Source of the DNA: Sphacelaria rigidula | Taxonomy: Eukaryota; Phaeophyceae; Sphacelariales | Direction: 5' to 3' | Length of the DNA stretch: 35,560 bases | NCBI GenBank assembly: GCA_964200075.2 | Contig: CAXNAA020000022.1 | Location: 1-35,560, forward strand | In this document: positions 1 through 9,330 of the stretch, in pieces | Position numbering within the stretch: position 1 is the first letter of the stretch | How the letters are laid out: every line of letters begins with the position of its first letter | Made by a program: the position numbers and the translations under genes | The notes under the pieces: generated by a model | Database searches by the model: none | What the model was told of the DNA's origin: nothing | What the model saw: the letters and a program-made list of their open reading frames with translations, nothing else

Positions 1-372
1 TAAGGTGGTTGTTTCATGAGTGCAGTAGGTCTTGGCATTTATGTCATGCATTGTCCACCCCCTCCCTTCATTAGGCGTTTTCTGCACCTAATGTTGGAAA
101 TTTCTGGAAATGGTTGACCAGACTTCCACCGCCCAATGGAAACCGGTGAGGTTTGACTGGTATCTCACCACGAGATCCCAACCTCCATGTGAATTTGACA
201 TGGAGGGGGTGATGACCCCACCCTATCCGTACTGGTTATATCTTCTGTACTTTTGATTTGCATGTAAGGTGGTCAACCTTTACGCTGTTGTTTACATGTC
301 TAGGTTTTGGATTTATTTTGTCTTGCGTTTGTTATGATTTTGGCGGAAGAATCTCGGTTATTTTCCGCGATT

Positions 373-732
373 CCATGTCTATGTCCGGGCTATGTTAGAG
401 TAGGTTAAATAAAAAGGAGGGTTAGCTTCTCTATTTTATGTCTGTCCAGGCCGTGCTATGGTAGGTGAGATAAAAAATAGGGTTAGCGTCTCTCTTTCAT
501 GTCTGTGTCCGGGTTGTGTTATAGTAGGTTAAATTAAAAAGGAGGGTTAGCTTCTCTATTCCATGTCTGTGTACGGGCTGTGTTATATATAGTAGATGAA
601 ATAAAAAGGAGGGTTAGCTTCTCTATTCCATGTCTATATCCGGGCTGTGTCATAGTAGGTGAAATAAAAAGGAGGGTTAGCTTCTCTATTCCATGTCTAT
701 GCCCCGGCTGTGTCATAGTAGGTTAAATAAAA
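373..732. repeat. Tandem repeat, about 62-67 bp, six copies
   Basis: Six head-to-tail copies start near 373, 435, 497, 561, 628 and 691. Each holds ATGTCTRTGTCCGGGCTGTG, then a GTAGGTTAAATAAAAA-like block, then GGAGGGTTAGCTTCTCTATT. Copies 3-6 are most alike; copy 2 is the most diverged. Spacing varies by a few bases, so it is not coding. Confidence 0.9.
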
Positions 733-919
733 TGTGTTTCCGGGGGGGAACCATCGGGTTGGTTAATATTTTTCATGTTGTGTCCGTCGGTCCGGGACTT
801 TTCTTCTAGTGGCGATCCTCGGTATTTGTACGGTGACAGTCTGTACATTTGTTTAGGTTTTGGTCGCTTGTTTTACAGCGCCGTTGCCACTCGACGCCAA
901 CCCAAGAGTCTAGAGGTGA

Positions 920-929
920 NNNNNNNNNN
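920..929. other. Assembly gap (10 N)
   Basis: Ten undetermined bases, probably a placeholder for a gap of unknown true size, 18 bases before a long G homopolymer. Confidence 0.98.
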
Positions 930-947
930 AAGGCACAGGGGCGAGAA

Positions 948-996
<49 letters not shown>
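948..996. repeat. Poly-G run, 49 bases
   Basis: An uninterrupted run of 49 G's next to the N gap. Such a run can form G-quadruplexes and is also a common sequencing artefact at contig ends, so its true length is doubtful. Confidence 0.8.
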
Positions 997-997
<1 letters not shown>

Positions 998-1270
998 CAG
1001 AGCACTACTCAGCAATGCATATTCTGGTAAGGTGGGTTATAGAACATGGCTCATCGGTGCATACTCTGGCCGGGTGAGCTCGAGAACATAATTCAGCGGT
1101 GCAATTGGTCAGATGAGTGAAGGAACATAACTCAGTGGTGCATACTCTGGCCGGGTAGTTTTAGAAACATAACTCAGCGGTACATACTCTGGTCGGGCGA
1201 GATATAGAACATCACTCAGCGGTGCATATTCTGGCCGGGTGAGTTATAGAACATAAGTCACCGGTTCAAA
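997..1270. repeat. Minisatellite, unit about 42 bp, left array
   Basis: About six diverged copies built on GGTGCATATTCTGGCCGGGT followed by GAGTTATAGAACATAACTCA. The same family returns at 1984-2345 after about 700 bp of unrelated sequence. Confidence 0.88.
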
Positions 1271-1983
1271 AGACAGAGAGACGAGGAGCTCACTTTTGTG
1301 CTTTGAGTTTTGTACACATAAATGAGGGATTTGCTTCTCTCCTTATGGCCCAGTATTATGTATATGTTTTCAAATTACACCTGCGGTAAAATTTGTTAAT
1401 GACGATCTACTCCGAGTTTTCTCATGCTGCATGTACCGGCAGACGTGTCATGTGATCACTTAACAGCGCATCCTGATAAATGGGGTCATTGGTGAGCTCG
1501 ACAGGCGAGAGACGAAATCTTTCCGCAGCTCGATGTAATGGCACATGGAAAATTGGGTACATGCTGGTGACATCGATGATGCCAGCCGCTCGAGCGATTG
1601 GTATTCGCCCAGCGAGGGCACACAAAGGACACGGACGAGGAGCTTCCTCCCTGTCGTTGCTTCTCTCTCTGGGATATCGTCATCGACACGTGTGTACACC
1701 GCATTCGTTCGGTGCATTTGACCACAACTGATGATTCACAGTTGCAGAGCTTTGGGGTCAAAGATGGTTTCGCTCTGTGTTACTGTTTCGCGTCATCCTT
1801 GCAAAAAATATATGCCACTTGAACCTCGTTTTTGAGATCGAGTCCATTTTTCAGGATCCGCTGTTGGCTTGTTCCCACCTACACAAGTGACTGGTAGTGT
1901 TGACCACTGTGTTCAGTCTGGTTCCGACCGGATGATTTGTACGTTGTGCAGCATTCCTTATTTTCCGAAACTCAGCCATAAGT
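1271..1983. other. Non-repetitive spacer between two arrays of one minisatellite
   Basis: No supported gene. Short overlapping open frames occur on both strands. The minus-strand frame at 1422-1625 is compositionally protein-like but too short to assign. Confidence 0.5.
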
Positions 1984-2345
1984 TATGCAACATGACTCAG
2001 TAGCGGTGCATATTCCGATTCGGCGAGGTGCACAAGATCATTCAACGGTGCATATTCTGATCGGGTGAGCTATAGAACATCACTCAGCGGTACATATTCT
2101 GGCCTTGTGAGTTATGGAACGTAGCTCAGCGGTGAAAAATTCTGGTCAGGTGAGTAGTATAGGACATGACTCAGCTGTGCATATTCGGGCTGGGCGCGTT
2201 ATAGAACATAACTCAGCGGTGCACACTTCGGCCGGGTGAATTATAGAACATAATTCAGCGGTGCACACTTCAGCCAGGTGAATTATTGAATATAACTCAG
2301 CGGTGTGTATTTTCGGGCGGTGAGGTATAGAACATAACTGAGTCA
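1984..2345. repeat. Minisatellite, unit about 42 bp, right array
   Basis: About nine copies of the repeat seen at 997-1270, with cores such as AACATAACTCAGCGGTGCAC and CGGGTGAATTATAG. Because 42 is a multiple of three it produces a periodic 14-residue open frame on the minus strand, which is not evidence for a gene. Confidence 0.88.
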
Positions 2346-2640
2346 ACTCGTGAGTCAACTCGTGAGTTGTCCGACGTGTGAAATATTGTTCCGGGGTTAT
2401 TTACCACAAGGCTTGTACCTCGAGAATGTTTCAGTAAAAAAATACCCCAGAGGTTCAAGATTGCTCGAGAGTATACGGTATGTGAAACCTCTATAGGGCA
2501 CATGCGTCTCAGAAGGGAATCAATTCCTCCAGATGATTGCAGAGGACTGCAGAGGACTGCGAACGCTCTCGAGTAGGCAACAGCGAATAAAGCAGAGTAT
2601 TACGAAATACCCCACGATTTGGACGAATAAAATCGTGATT
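2346..2640. other. Unassigned spacer
   Basis: No gene or clear repeat. It contains a small direct duplication (TGCAGAGGAC twice near 2538-2560) before the next minisatellite begins. Confidence 0.5.
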
Positions 2641-2649
2641 CGGCTCGTA

Positions 2650-3235
2650 TTCAACATTTGTACGAATCAATCATTCGATTCGTTCACAAGTTGTGAATCA
2701 TCGTACGTGTTTTGGGTTCATGATTCGTGCGACACTGCTTGGTGTGTACACGTTCCCAGTTCGTGATTCGTGTGGTACACCGTCGAAGGTGCACGTTTCC
2801 TACATTTCCTTTGTATGATGGTATGAATCACAGGCACATATTCCCCACTTTCCATTCGTGCGGTATCAACCATTCGGTATATCTTGCCCAATTTCCATTC
2901 ATGCAGCATGACTCACAGGCACGCGTTCCCCACCTTCCACTCATACGCCATGCATCACAGGTAAATGTTCCTCCCCTTCCATACATGCAGCATGAATGAT
3001 ATTTACATGTTCCCCACCATCCATCCATACGAGGTGAATCATCAACCGTACATGTTACCCAATTGTCACCCGTGCAGCATGAATCATACGTACATGTTCT
3101 CCGCCTTCCATACATACCAAGTGGATCAAGTGTACCTCGTACATGTCACGCACTTTTCATTTATGCAACACGAATCATATTTACATGTTCCCCACCTTCT
3201 GTCCATGTGACGTGAATCATGAGAACATTTTGTTC
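2650..3235. repeat. Degenerate minisatellite, about 45 bp, first block
   Basis: Diverged units carry a CATGCAGCATGAATCA-type or ACGAGGTGAATCA-type box, then a TACATGTTCCCCACCTTCCA-type segment. The two box types tend to alternate, with GCAGCATGA boxes near 2900, 2984, 3072 and a variant near 3166, suggesting a dimeric unit of about 84-94 bp. Confidence 0.8.
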
Positions 3236-3629
3236 GCCGCCTGTCGTTCATGGCGCGCGACTCTTTGGTGGCGCCGCCTTTTCTCAGGTGCGGTGTAGGC
3301 AAATAAGAGCGTGCAGGTCGCGAACCCTTTCAGCGCCAAATCCGCGATAAATCAAGTTTCAAGTTTCAAGTTTCAACTGATGTACTCACACGTAACACAA
3401 CGCTTCAAGAGCGGTTCTTGTAGATATTTATTTTTACGGGCTATGCTTTTGACAGCCTTTCTTTGTGGCTTCAAGTTGTGTTCTGTGGTATAGCTTGCCT
3501 GAATATACTGTACTGTATACAACACCACGGACACCTGCGAAAAAGGAAGACAACACCATCACAAGTCGTCCTCGCATGTTCGCGCGGGTTTTCGGAAACA
3601 CTCCGGCAGCGCCCACTGCAGTCGGCGGA

Positions 3630-3775
3630 CAGTACAGTACAGTGCAGTACAGTACACCACATCACATCACACCACACCACACCACACCACACCACACCAC
3701 ACCACACCACACCACACCACACCACACCACACCACACCACACCACACCACACCACACCACACCACACCACACCAC
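3630..3775. repeat. CAGTA and ACCAC microsatellites
   Basis: A short CAGTA tract (about 3630-3655) runs into a long ACCAC pentanucleotide array (about 3654-3775, over 20 units). It gives long His/Thr/Pro and Cys/Gly/Val open frames on both strands that are artefacts of the repeat. It lies between the two blocks of the 45 bp repeat. Confidence 0.93.
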
Positions 3776-3839
3776 AGCGTAGCAATGTACGATCCGTACA
3801 ACAGACACTAGACAACGGTAGCACGAAACCGTCCATTCA

Positions 3840-4400
3840 TACGGCATAAATCATGGATACATCCTGTATTCCTCCCTTTTGATTCATGCAGCATGAATCA
3901 CCTGATTCATGTTCATGTTTTCCACCTTGCATATCGTGAAGCATGAATAACAGGTACACATTTCCCACCTCCCATTCATACGAGATGAATCGAGCGTAAC
4001 CCTTTCACTCATGCAACATGAATTATAGGTACGTGTTCCTCACACCTTCCATTTATACGAGGTGAATCAAGTGTACAGGTTTGGCAATTTCCATCCATGC
4101 AGCATGAATCATACGCACCTGTTCCCCACCTTCAGTTCATGCGGGATTAATCAAGTGTGAATGTTTCCCACCGATGATTCATACAGAAATCGTGAGTGGT
4201 ACATATTTTGCACTTTCGACTCGTGTGGCACTACTTGGGGTGTACACATTGACTATGCGTGATTCGTGCGGTATAACGTTGAACGTATACCTTCACTATA
4301 CCGTGATTCATACCGGATGTCTCTTCGGTACATGATTCGCATTCAACATTCATGGGGAGTCAACCCGTACGGTATCAACTCTGATTCGTCCGAACCGTGA
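3840..4400. repeat. Degenerate minisatellite, about 45 bp, second block
   Basis: Same family as 2650-3235. Boxes occur near 3888, 3930, 3975, 4013, 4057 and 4098, spaced 38-45 bp. Towards 4400 copies decay into ATGATTCGTG-type fragments. Confidence 0.8.
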
Positions 4401-5385
4401 AATACTCCGAGTGTTGAAAAAATGGAGCCGATTGGCCACGTGTGCTGTGACCGAACAGTATTATTTTAGTATTTAAATGGATATGCAAGGATGTACTTCT
4501 CGATCAATTATGACTAACTGTGTGTATAAGCATCTTATCTTGAAGCCTCCAAACTCTACGAAGGGGGAAAGACCCTGAAGCATGTCTACGATCTCATTCT
4601 GAATCCAGATATGTTCACATCGTTCTTCCCAAAATCACACGATCAAGCAAGCCACGCCTGGGCTACCCCCGGTATCAGGACAACTGCAGGGACCACCATT
4701 AGGGGAAGCTGGAGACATCATAGCTCTACCGCACAGTAAGAACACCTCTCCGATTTTGAACTGCGTACGAAAACGCTATTCGTGCGACATGACATTCAGA
4801 TTATATGTCATGCGCAGAAACGAATACAAGAGGAACCCACAAAAACCAATAAAGGGCGAGAAACCGCAAAAGGGTCAGAGACAGCAACAACACCAACTAC
4901 CCACGACACTGTTCACCATGATTCGTGGACGTAACTTGCCTTTGGGATTCCCTATTGATGTGATAGGCGTGGATCGGTCGGCCGTTCATGTTTCGTCAGG
5001 TGGTGAGGTAGACTATTTTTTTTGCCTTTACAGGATGCAGCATATATATGTCCGTCCAAATAGTAGACGCGGCACCAACCACGGAACCCAACCCTTCGAC
5101 ACCTACGCCTACTCCCCCAGAGAAGGTCGCATAATGAGCGTTGCATTCAACGCAGTCATAGAATCTAAGTAAATTTCGCATGAGCCACAAAACACACTGC
5201 ACCATGACAGTATACCGCTCACTATATATAAGTATTTAGGTCCCGGCGATGACAGCCGCTCGAGCTTGAAGATATCAAAACTGATTAAGTCGTCGCAGAA
5301 CACCCCCCCAAGACCTCATATGAACTACAGGCCAACCCGATGCCCTCTAGGTTAGAGCTACTACTTTTAGTGGGCATGAAAGCGA
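4401..5385. other. 3' flank of the dynein gene, no gene supported
   Basis: It must contain the dynein 3' UTR and polyadenylation site on the minus strand, but I cannot place the site. A 138-codon plus-strand frame (4756-5172) resembles no family I know. Confidence 0.5.
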
Positions 5386-8300
5386 TCAAGTGTCAGTGTT
5401 CAAGCACAACGCGACGCCTTGCAATACACAGTGACTTGGGTGTTCAAACATTTGCAAATCCGCTTCAAAAACTAGCCCAACGCCCATCGCGTTTCGACGA
5501 TCCTGGGTGACATAGACGGGTGTCTTGAATGTGTTTTGAATTTTGAGCTTGGAAGCTTCAATCGGAATAACCTGCAAAATTGGCAACTCAGTTACGAGCA
5601 CTTTCGGCTCTTGCCGCACAAGACACGCCTCCTTCATATCCCATGCAGCCCCTTCAAGGTAAAGGCCTGAAACATAGCACCCTGACTCGAGCCTTTCGAT
5701 ATTTTCAGCACTCGTGAATTGCGTCACTTGTGTATAAAGTGTAGACTTGTCCAGGGGCCATTGTTTTATGCGACATGTAGTCTGCACCAAGGCGGTGAGA
5801 AAGCTCTCCGGGATATGCAGACCGGAAAGCCACACAACGGCAGGTTCACCGACAGATAGCCACCGATCATACTGCTCGTATCTTCTGGAAAAGTGCAACA
5901 TCCAGCTTCCCAAGGGTTTCTGGGTGTTGGGGCACAACTTGCGCCACGATGCAGGCAAGAATCCATTGAACAGGGAATCACCAAGATTGTCTAATTCGTC
6001 ACTCATCCCGATTTCCCCCGTAAGAGCCTTTCGCAGGTCTTGAAGCGAGGAGGCCATTCTCATTACCAACACGTTCCATCGCTCCAGCTCTTGCAATAGA
6101 ACAACTTGACACGGGGTTGGAGCATCACCCCCACTACGCAGAGACAACTCTCGCCGAACATTCATTAAGTCGTAGCTGCCTACATCCATGCTCTCAATGG
6201 GAACTTTGGTTTCGATATCCTTGGCAATAGAGGTGATGTAGTCCTCTCTGGACATACCGCCACCGCCGCCGGCTTTTCGAGGTTGCAAGCTGATGAGATT
6301 TTTCCACATGTCTTTGGTTGCGTTCGTGTAATAGCCAATCTCTGCGTTCGGGTGGAGGCCAAACACGGCCGGAGAGTTCACCAAGGGTAAAGTCTCGATG
6401 CTGTCGACGTACACTTGGAGAGGGCCTAGTTCCGGTAACTCGTAGTCGAAACCCGCCCGCGAGAAGAAAAATTTCTGACAGTCGTCGAACAAGAAATCCC
6501 CCATGTACTCCTGCAAGTACGTCGTCAGCACTCGGCGGTCCATATCGTCGGAGACCCGACCGCCGTACATGGCGTCCCCGATGAGAAATTTGAGGGAACC
6601 CCATGGGAGCACTTCATCGCCACCTTCGAAGGCCTTCGACAGGTACAGCGATAGAAGACGGCGGCTAATCAACAAGTCAGACTCGTTGAAATCGTACATG
6701 ACGTTCCAACCAATTTTGCCATATTTCCGTCTCTCCAGTACCACAGCGTGCAAGAACGCAAGAACATACAGGCATGGTCGAAATGCCCAATGCGGACATT
6801 CTTCCAGCACGGTCTCGTCGATTTTGCTATATGTCGAACGCATGTTCAGCTTAAGTCCGTCGGGTGGCTCGGTGACGACTTTCAGCGATCGTTGTAGAAT
6901 GCCAAGGGGGAATTTGTCCGTGGGTTCGGTTGTCAACCACAATCGGAAATCCTTGTGTGGAACTTTCATCAGCTGCAGCGACTTCTCCAGCTTCTTCAGC
7001 CATGACGCTAGTAAATGGCAATTCTGTAATAGTACCCAATGTCCTTTCTGATACCCTTGTTCCATCATTTGTTCCGCGAGGGGGCCTTGGCCCTGCCCTA
7101 AAGAGATGAACTTGAACTTGGTTCCGACGAACCCACGCTGTTCCCCCAAAGTTTGGATGTCCGATTGGGGATCCGCACCTGGCGATAGAACGAATACCAT
7201 CGGCATTCCTGGACTGGACTGGGCGAATATTCTGGCGTAGTCTAAGACTGGCGGTTGCACGTATTTGTCTCCCATTGTCTCCATGACCATTATTTTCACA
7301 GCGTTGTAAACTCGGTCCGGCCGAAAACAGCGAGTGACGCACAGCCGCTGCAGCGGAAGCAACTGCTCACGGAAGTCCCCCGGAAACCCCACGTCCTCCG
7401 GTGCCTCCAGATTCTGCCACTCCCGCCAGACCGTTGGTGAGTGCTCGAAATGCTCTACAAGGGCAGTGCATACTTCATTCAGGTTCGCCATATATATCAA
7501 GTCTTTCCATCCTTGGTCGCTGAGCCACGACGCTGGCTTTGCCTTTGTAGGAACGTCGAGGGAGACATCACCTTTCAGGAAGAAGTCAAGTTCGGTACGA
7601 TTCAATGCCCCATCCCCATCTAAAATCATACAGGTCATCTGAAACGAAAACATCAGTTTGTGTCGTTCAAATATCCCCGTGCATGTGTAGTCATAGATGT
7701 TCCGGGTGACAGCGATGACCATGTTGGATATTCTGCTGTCTAGCACAACGTCCTTCTTCGCATCATCGAGAGCCGTGTTGAACACTCCTAGAAAGGAATC
7801 CAGACTAACCTCATACATACTCATTATGGCAGACAAGCCCGACTCCGCAAAATACAGGATGGAGCCACGCTTTGCAACGGGCTTGTACACAGCACGGGCT
7901 TCGCCGATCTCCTCTTTGGTGAAGGCGGCTTTTTCAAGCTTGATCTTGATCTCCTCGGCCTTGGTCTTGGTGTTCTCGAGAGTCTGGATGAGTTCCTCGT
8001 TGTCAAGAATGTTGCCTTGGCTGCTGCTAAGCTCTTTCAGAAGAGTATCTTCCAAGGACACGATGAGCTGTGCGTTTTCGCTCATATCCGTCACCAGTGC
8101 CGCGTAACTCTCTTCTAAATCCTGCCTTTCGTGAGCCACCACCACGTTGAGGAGTTGGTTGGCCAGACCATCCATGGTAACGCCATAGTTGATTATCATG
8201 GTTTTCCCCATCACTTCCGGGCTGTAATGTGGGTTTGCTAATTTTGTTGTGAAAAACAGTCGGAACCCATCGTCCCAATCAACAACCTTGTCACCGAGCT

Positions 8301-9330
8301 TTATTGTTTTGGAAGCACCATCTTGAGTAATATTTTTCTCCAGCACGGGATCAAGCATGGGATCCAACTCTTCGTCAATGCTCTCGAAAAGGAAGGGGTT
8401 TCCGAATTGTATGGCCAACTCCAAATGTTTCATGAAATCGGTCTCGTTCAGAGTTTTAACCGTAAGATTGCTTCCTGCATACGTGTTCTTGATCCATGAC
8501 ACCGCCTGCTGCTGAGGGTCAATGCACAGCGGGAACCTGGAAGCTTTCGTTGTCAAAATACCGTTCTGGACACTGTGATCATCTGCAGGTAGCCCATTGG
8601 CAATCCATCCTTGAACCGTGGAGTCTGTCGTCAAAAGCGATTCCAGCCGAAACGGCTGCATGAGGGGCACATTTCTCTCACACAAGTCATTAAATAAACG
8701 ACAATACATGAGCTCCGTCCGATAGTCTGTGGTGAAGGCGCCTAAGTACGATAGAAAAGACGAGGCCAACAGGCAGTCACCAACCAGTCGTGCTCCCTGT
8801 TCGTGCAGGTTGCCAATATCCTCTGTCCAGCGTGTTCGTTCCCCCGTCAGTCCGGTTATGAGCTTCGATGCCGCAGTGAGACGTTTCTCCATTAGAGAGG
8901 CTTGAAGTTGTAGCTCCATTAACTCGCCGTTTGCGGTTGTGTAGTTTGCGTTGAGCTCGGAAATTTCGGCCGTCAGCTGCGCGAGAAGTTCCATGAGGTC
9001 GGCCAAGTCCTTCGTTGCTTGTTGCTGGGCCTTCTCCATGTCACGCACCTTTAGACGCAACGGTTCGACGTTCTTCGCGATATCGTGGTACTTGGTAATG
9101 GCGGCCACCCACGATAGCAGACCCAGACCGGCCTTACTCACGCTCTTCATATTGTCGACAGTCAAATTAGGATTCTTGAAGTATTTCTTCACTCCCTTGA
9201 TCATCTTTTCTGTGATGCTGTCTTTGGGATAGTTCTTCAAGTTGTCAAGTAACTTGGAGTTGGAGAGCATTTTCTTGGCATCCGCCCACGTCTCTTCGTA
9301 CTTGTCTCCGCCGGGGCGCAGCAGGCAGCA
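5386..9330 (-). CDS. DNAH10: DNAH10 exon 22: microtubule-binding tip, coil 2, AAA5, AAA6, C-terminal domain
   Basis: 1,314 codons plus TGA at 5388-5386, with no intron. The acceptor TTCCAG|TGC continues DVSMQ with CCLLRPGG. The tip (3,372 to ~3,450) has [18 protein letters not shown]; coil 2 runs to about 3,540. AAA5: [20 protein letters not shown] and [23 protein letters not shown]6: [21 protein letters not shown] and [10 protein letters not shown]-terminal domain: [49 protein letters not shown] and [15 protein letters not shown]. The ending is diagnostic of DNAH10. An EF-hand-like loop and a Gly5 run are local oddities. Confidence 0.97.
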   Translation of the reverse strand, partial: CCLLRPGGDKYEETWADAKKMLSNSKLLDNLKNYPKDSITEKMIKGVKKYFKNPNLTVDNMKSVSKAGLGLLSWVAAITKYHDIAKNVEPLRLKVRDMEKAQQQATKDLADLMELLAQLTAEISELNANYTTANGELMELQLQASLMEKRLTAASKLITGLTGERTRWTEDIGNLHEQGARLVGDCLLASSFLSYLGAFTTDYRTELMYCRLFNDLCERNVPLMQPFRLESLLTTDSTVQGWIANGLPADDHSVQNGILTTKASRFPLCIDPQQQAVSWIKNTYAGSNLTVKTLNETDFMKHLELAIQFGNPFLFESIDEELDPMLDPVLEKNITQDGASKTIKLGDKVVDWDDGFRLFFTTKLANPHYSPEVMGKTMIINYGVTMDGLANQLLNVVVAHERQDLEESYAALVTDMSENAQLIVSLEDTLLKELSSSQGNILDNEELIQTLENTKTKAEEIKIKLEKAAFTKEEIGEARAVYKPVAKRGSILYFAESGLSAIMSMYEVSLDSFLGVFNTALDDAKKDVVLDSRISNMVIAVTRNIYDYTCTGIFERHKLMFSFQMTCMILDGDGALNRTELDFFLKGDVSLDVPTKAKPASWLSDQGWKDLIYMANLNEVCTALVEHFEHSPTVWREWQNLEAPEDVGFPGDFREQLLPLQRLCVTRCFRPDRVYNAVKIMVMETMGDKYVQPPVLDYARIFAQSSPGMPMVFVLSPGADPQSDIQTLGEQRGFVGTKFKFISLGQGQGPLAEQMMEQGYQKGHWVLLQNCHLLASWLKKLEKSLQLMKVPHKDFRLWLTTEPTDKFPLGILQRSLKVVTEPPDGLKLNMRSTYSKIDETVLEECPHWAFRPCLYVLAFLHAVVLERRKYGKIGWNVMYDFNESDLLISRRLLSLYLSKAFEGGDEVLPWGSLKFLIGDAMYGGRVSDDMDRRVLTTYLQEYMGDFLFDDCQKFFFSRAGFDYELPELGPLQVYVDSIETLPLVNSPAVFGLHPNAEIGYYTNATKDMWKNLISLQPRKAGGGGGMSREDYITSIAKDIETKVPIESMDVGSYDLMNVRRELSLRSGGDAPTPCQVVLLQELERWNVLVMRMASSLQDLRKALTGEIGMSDELDNLGDSLFNGFLPASWRKLCPNTQKPLGSWMLHFSRRYEQYDRWLSVGEPAVVWLSGLHIPESFLTALVQTTCRIKQWPLDKSTLYTQVTQFTSAENIERLESGCYVSGLYLEGAAWDMKEACLVRQEPKVLVTELPILQVIPIEASKLKIQNTFKTPVYVTQDRRNAMGVGLVFEADLQMFEHPSHCVLQGVALCLNTDT

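Noticed and set aside
534-716. Open frame with repeated 21-residue units
   Set aside because: It is the translation of the 62-67 bp tandem repeat; spacing changes break the frame elsewhere.
775-1091. Glycine-rich and proline-rich open frames
   Set aside because: They cross an N gap and a 49-base G run.
1984-2345. CRISPR-like array
   Set aside because: The units are contiguous and diverged, without unique spacers, in a eukaryotic genome; it is a minisatellite.
2146-2358. Periodic 14-residue open frame
   Set aside because: It is the translation of the 42 bp minisatellite, not a protein repeat.
3463-3849. His/Thr/Pro-rich and Cys/Gly/Val-rich open frames on both strands
   Set aside because: Pure product of the ACCAC pentanucleotide array.
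4756-5172. Plus-strand 138-codon open frame downstream of the dynein gene
   Set aside because: No recognisable domain, biased opening (Lys/Gln-rich), no splice or conservation support, and of a length that can occur by chance at this GC.
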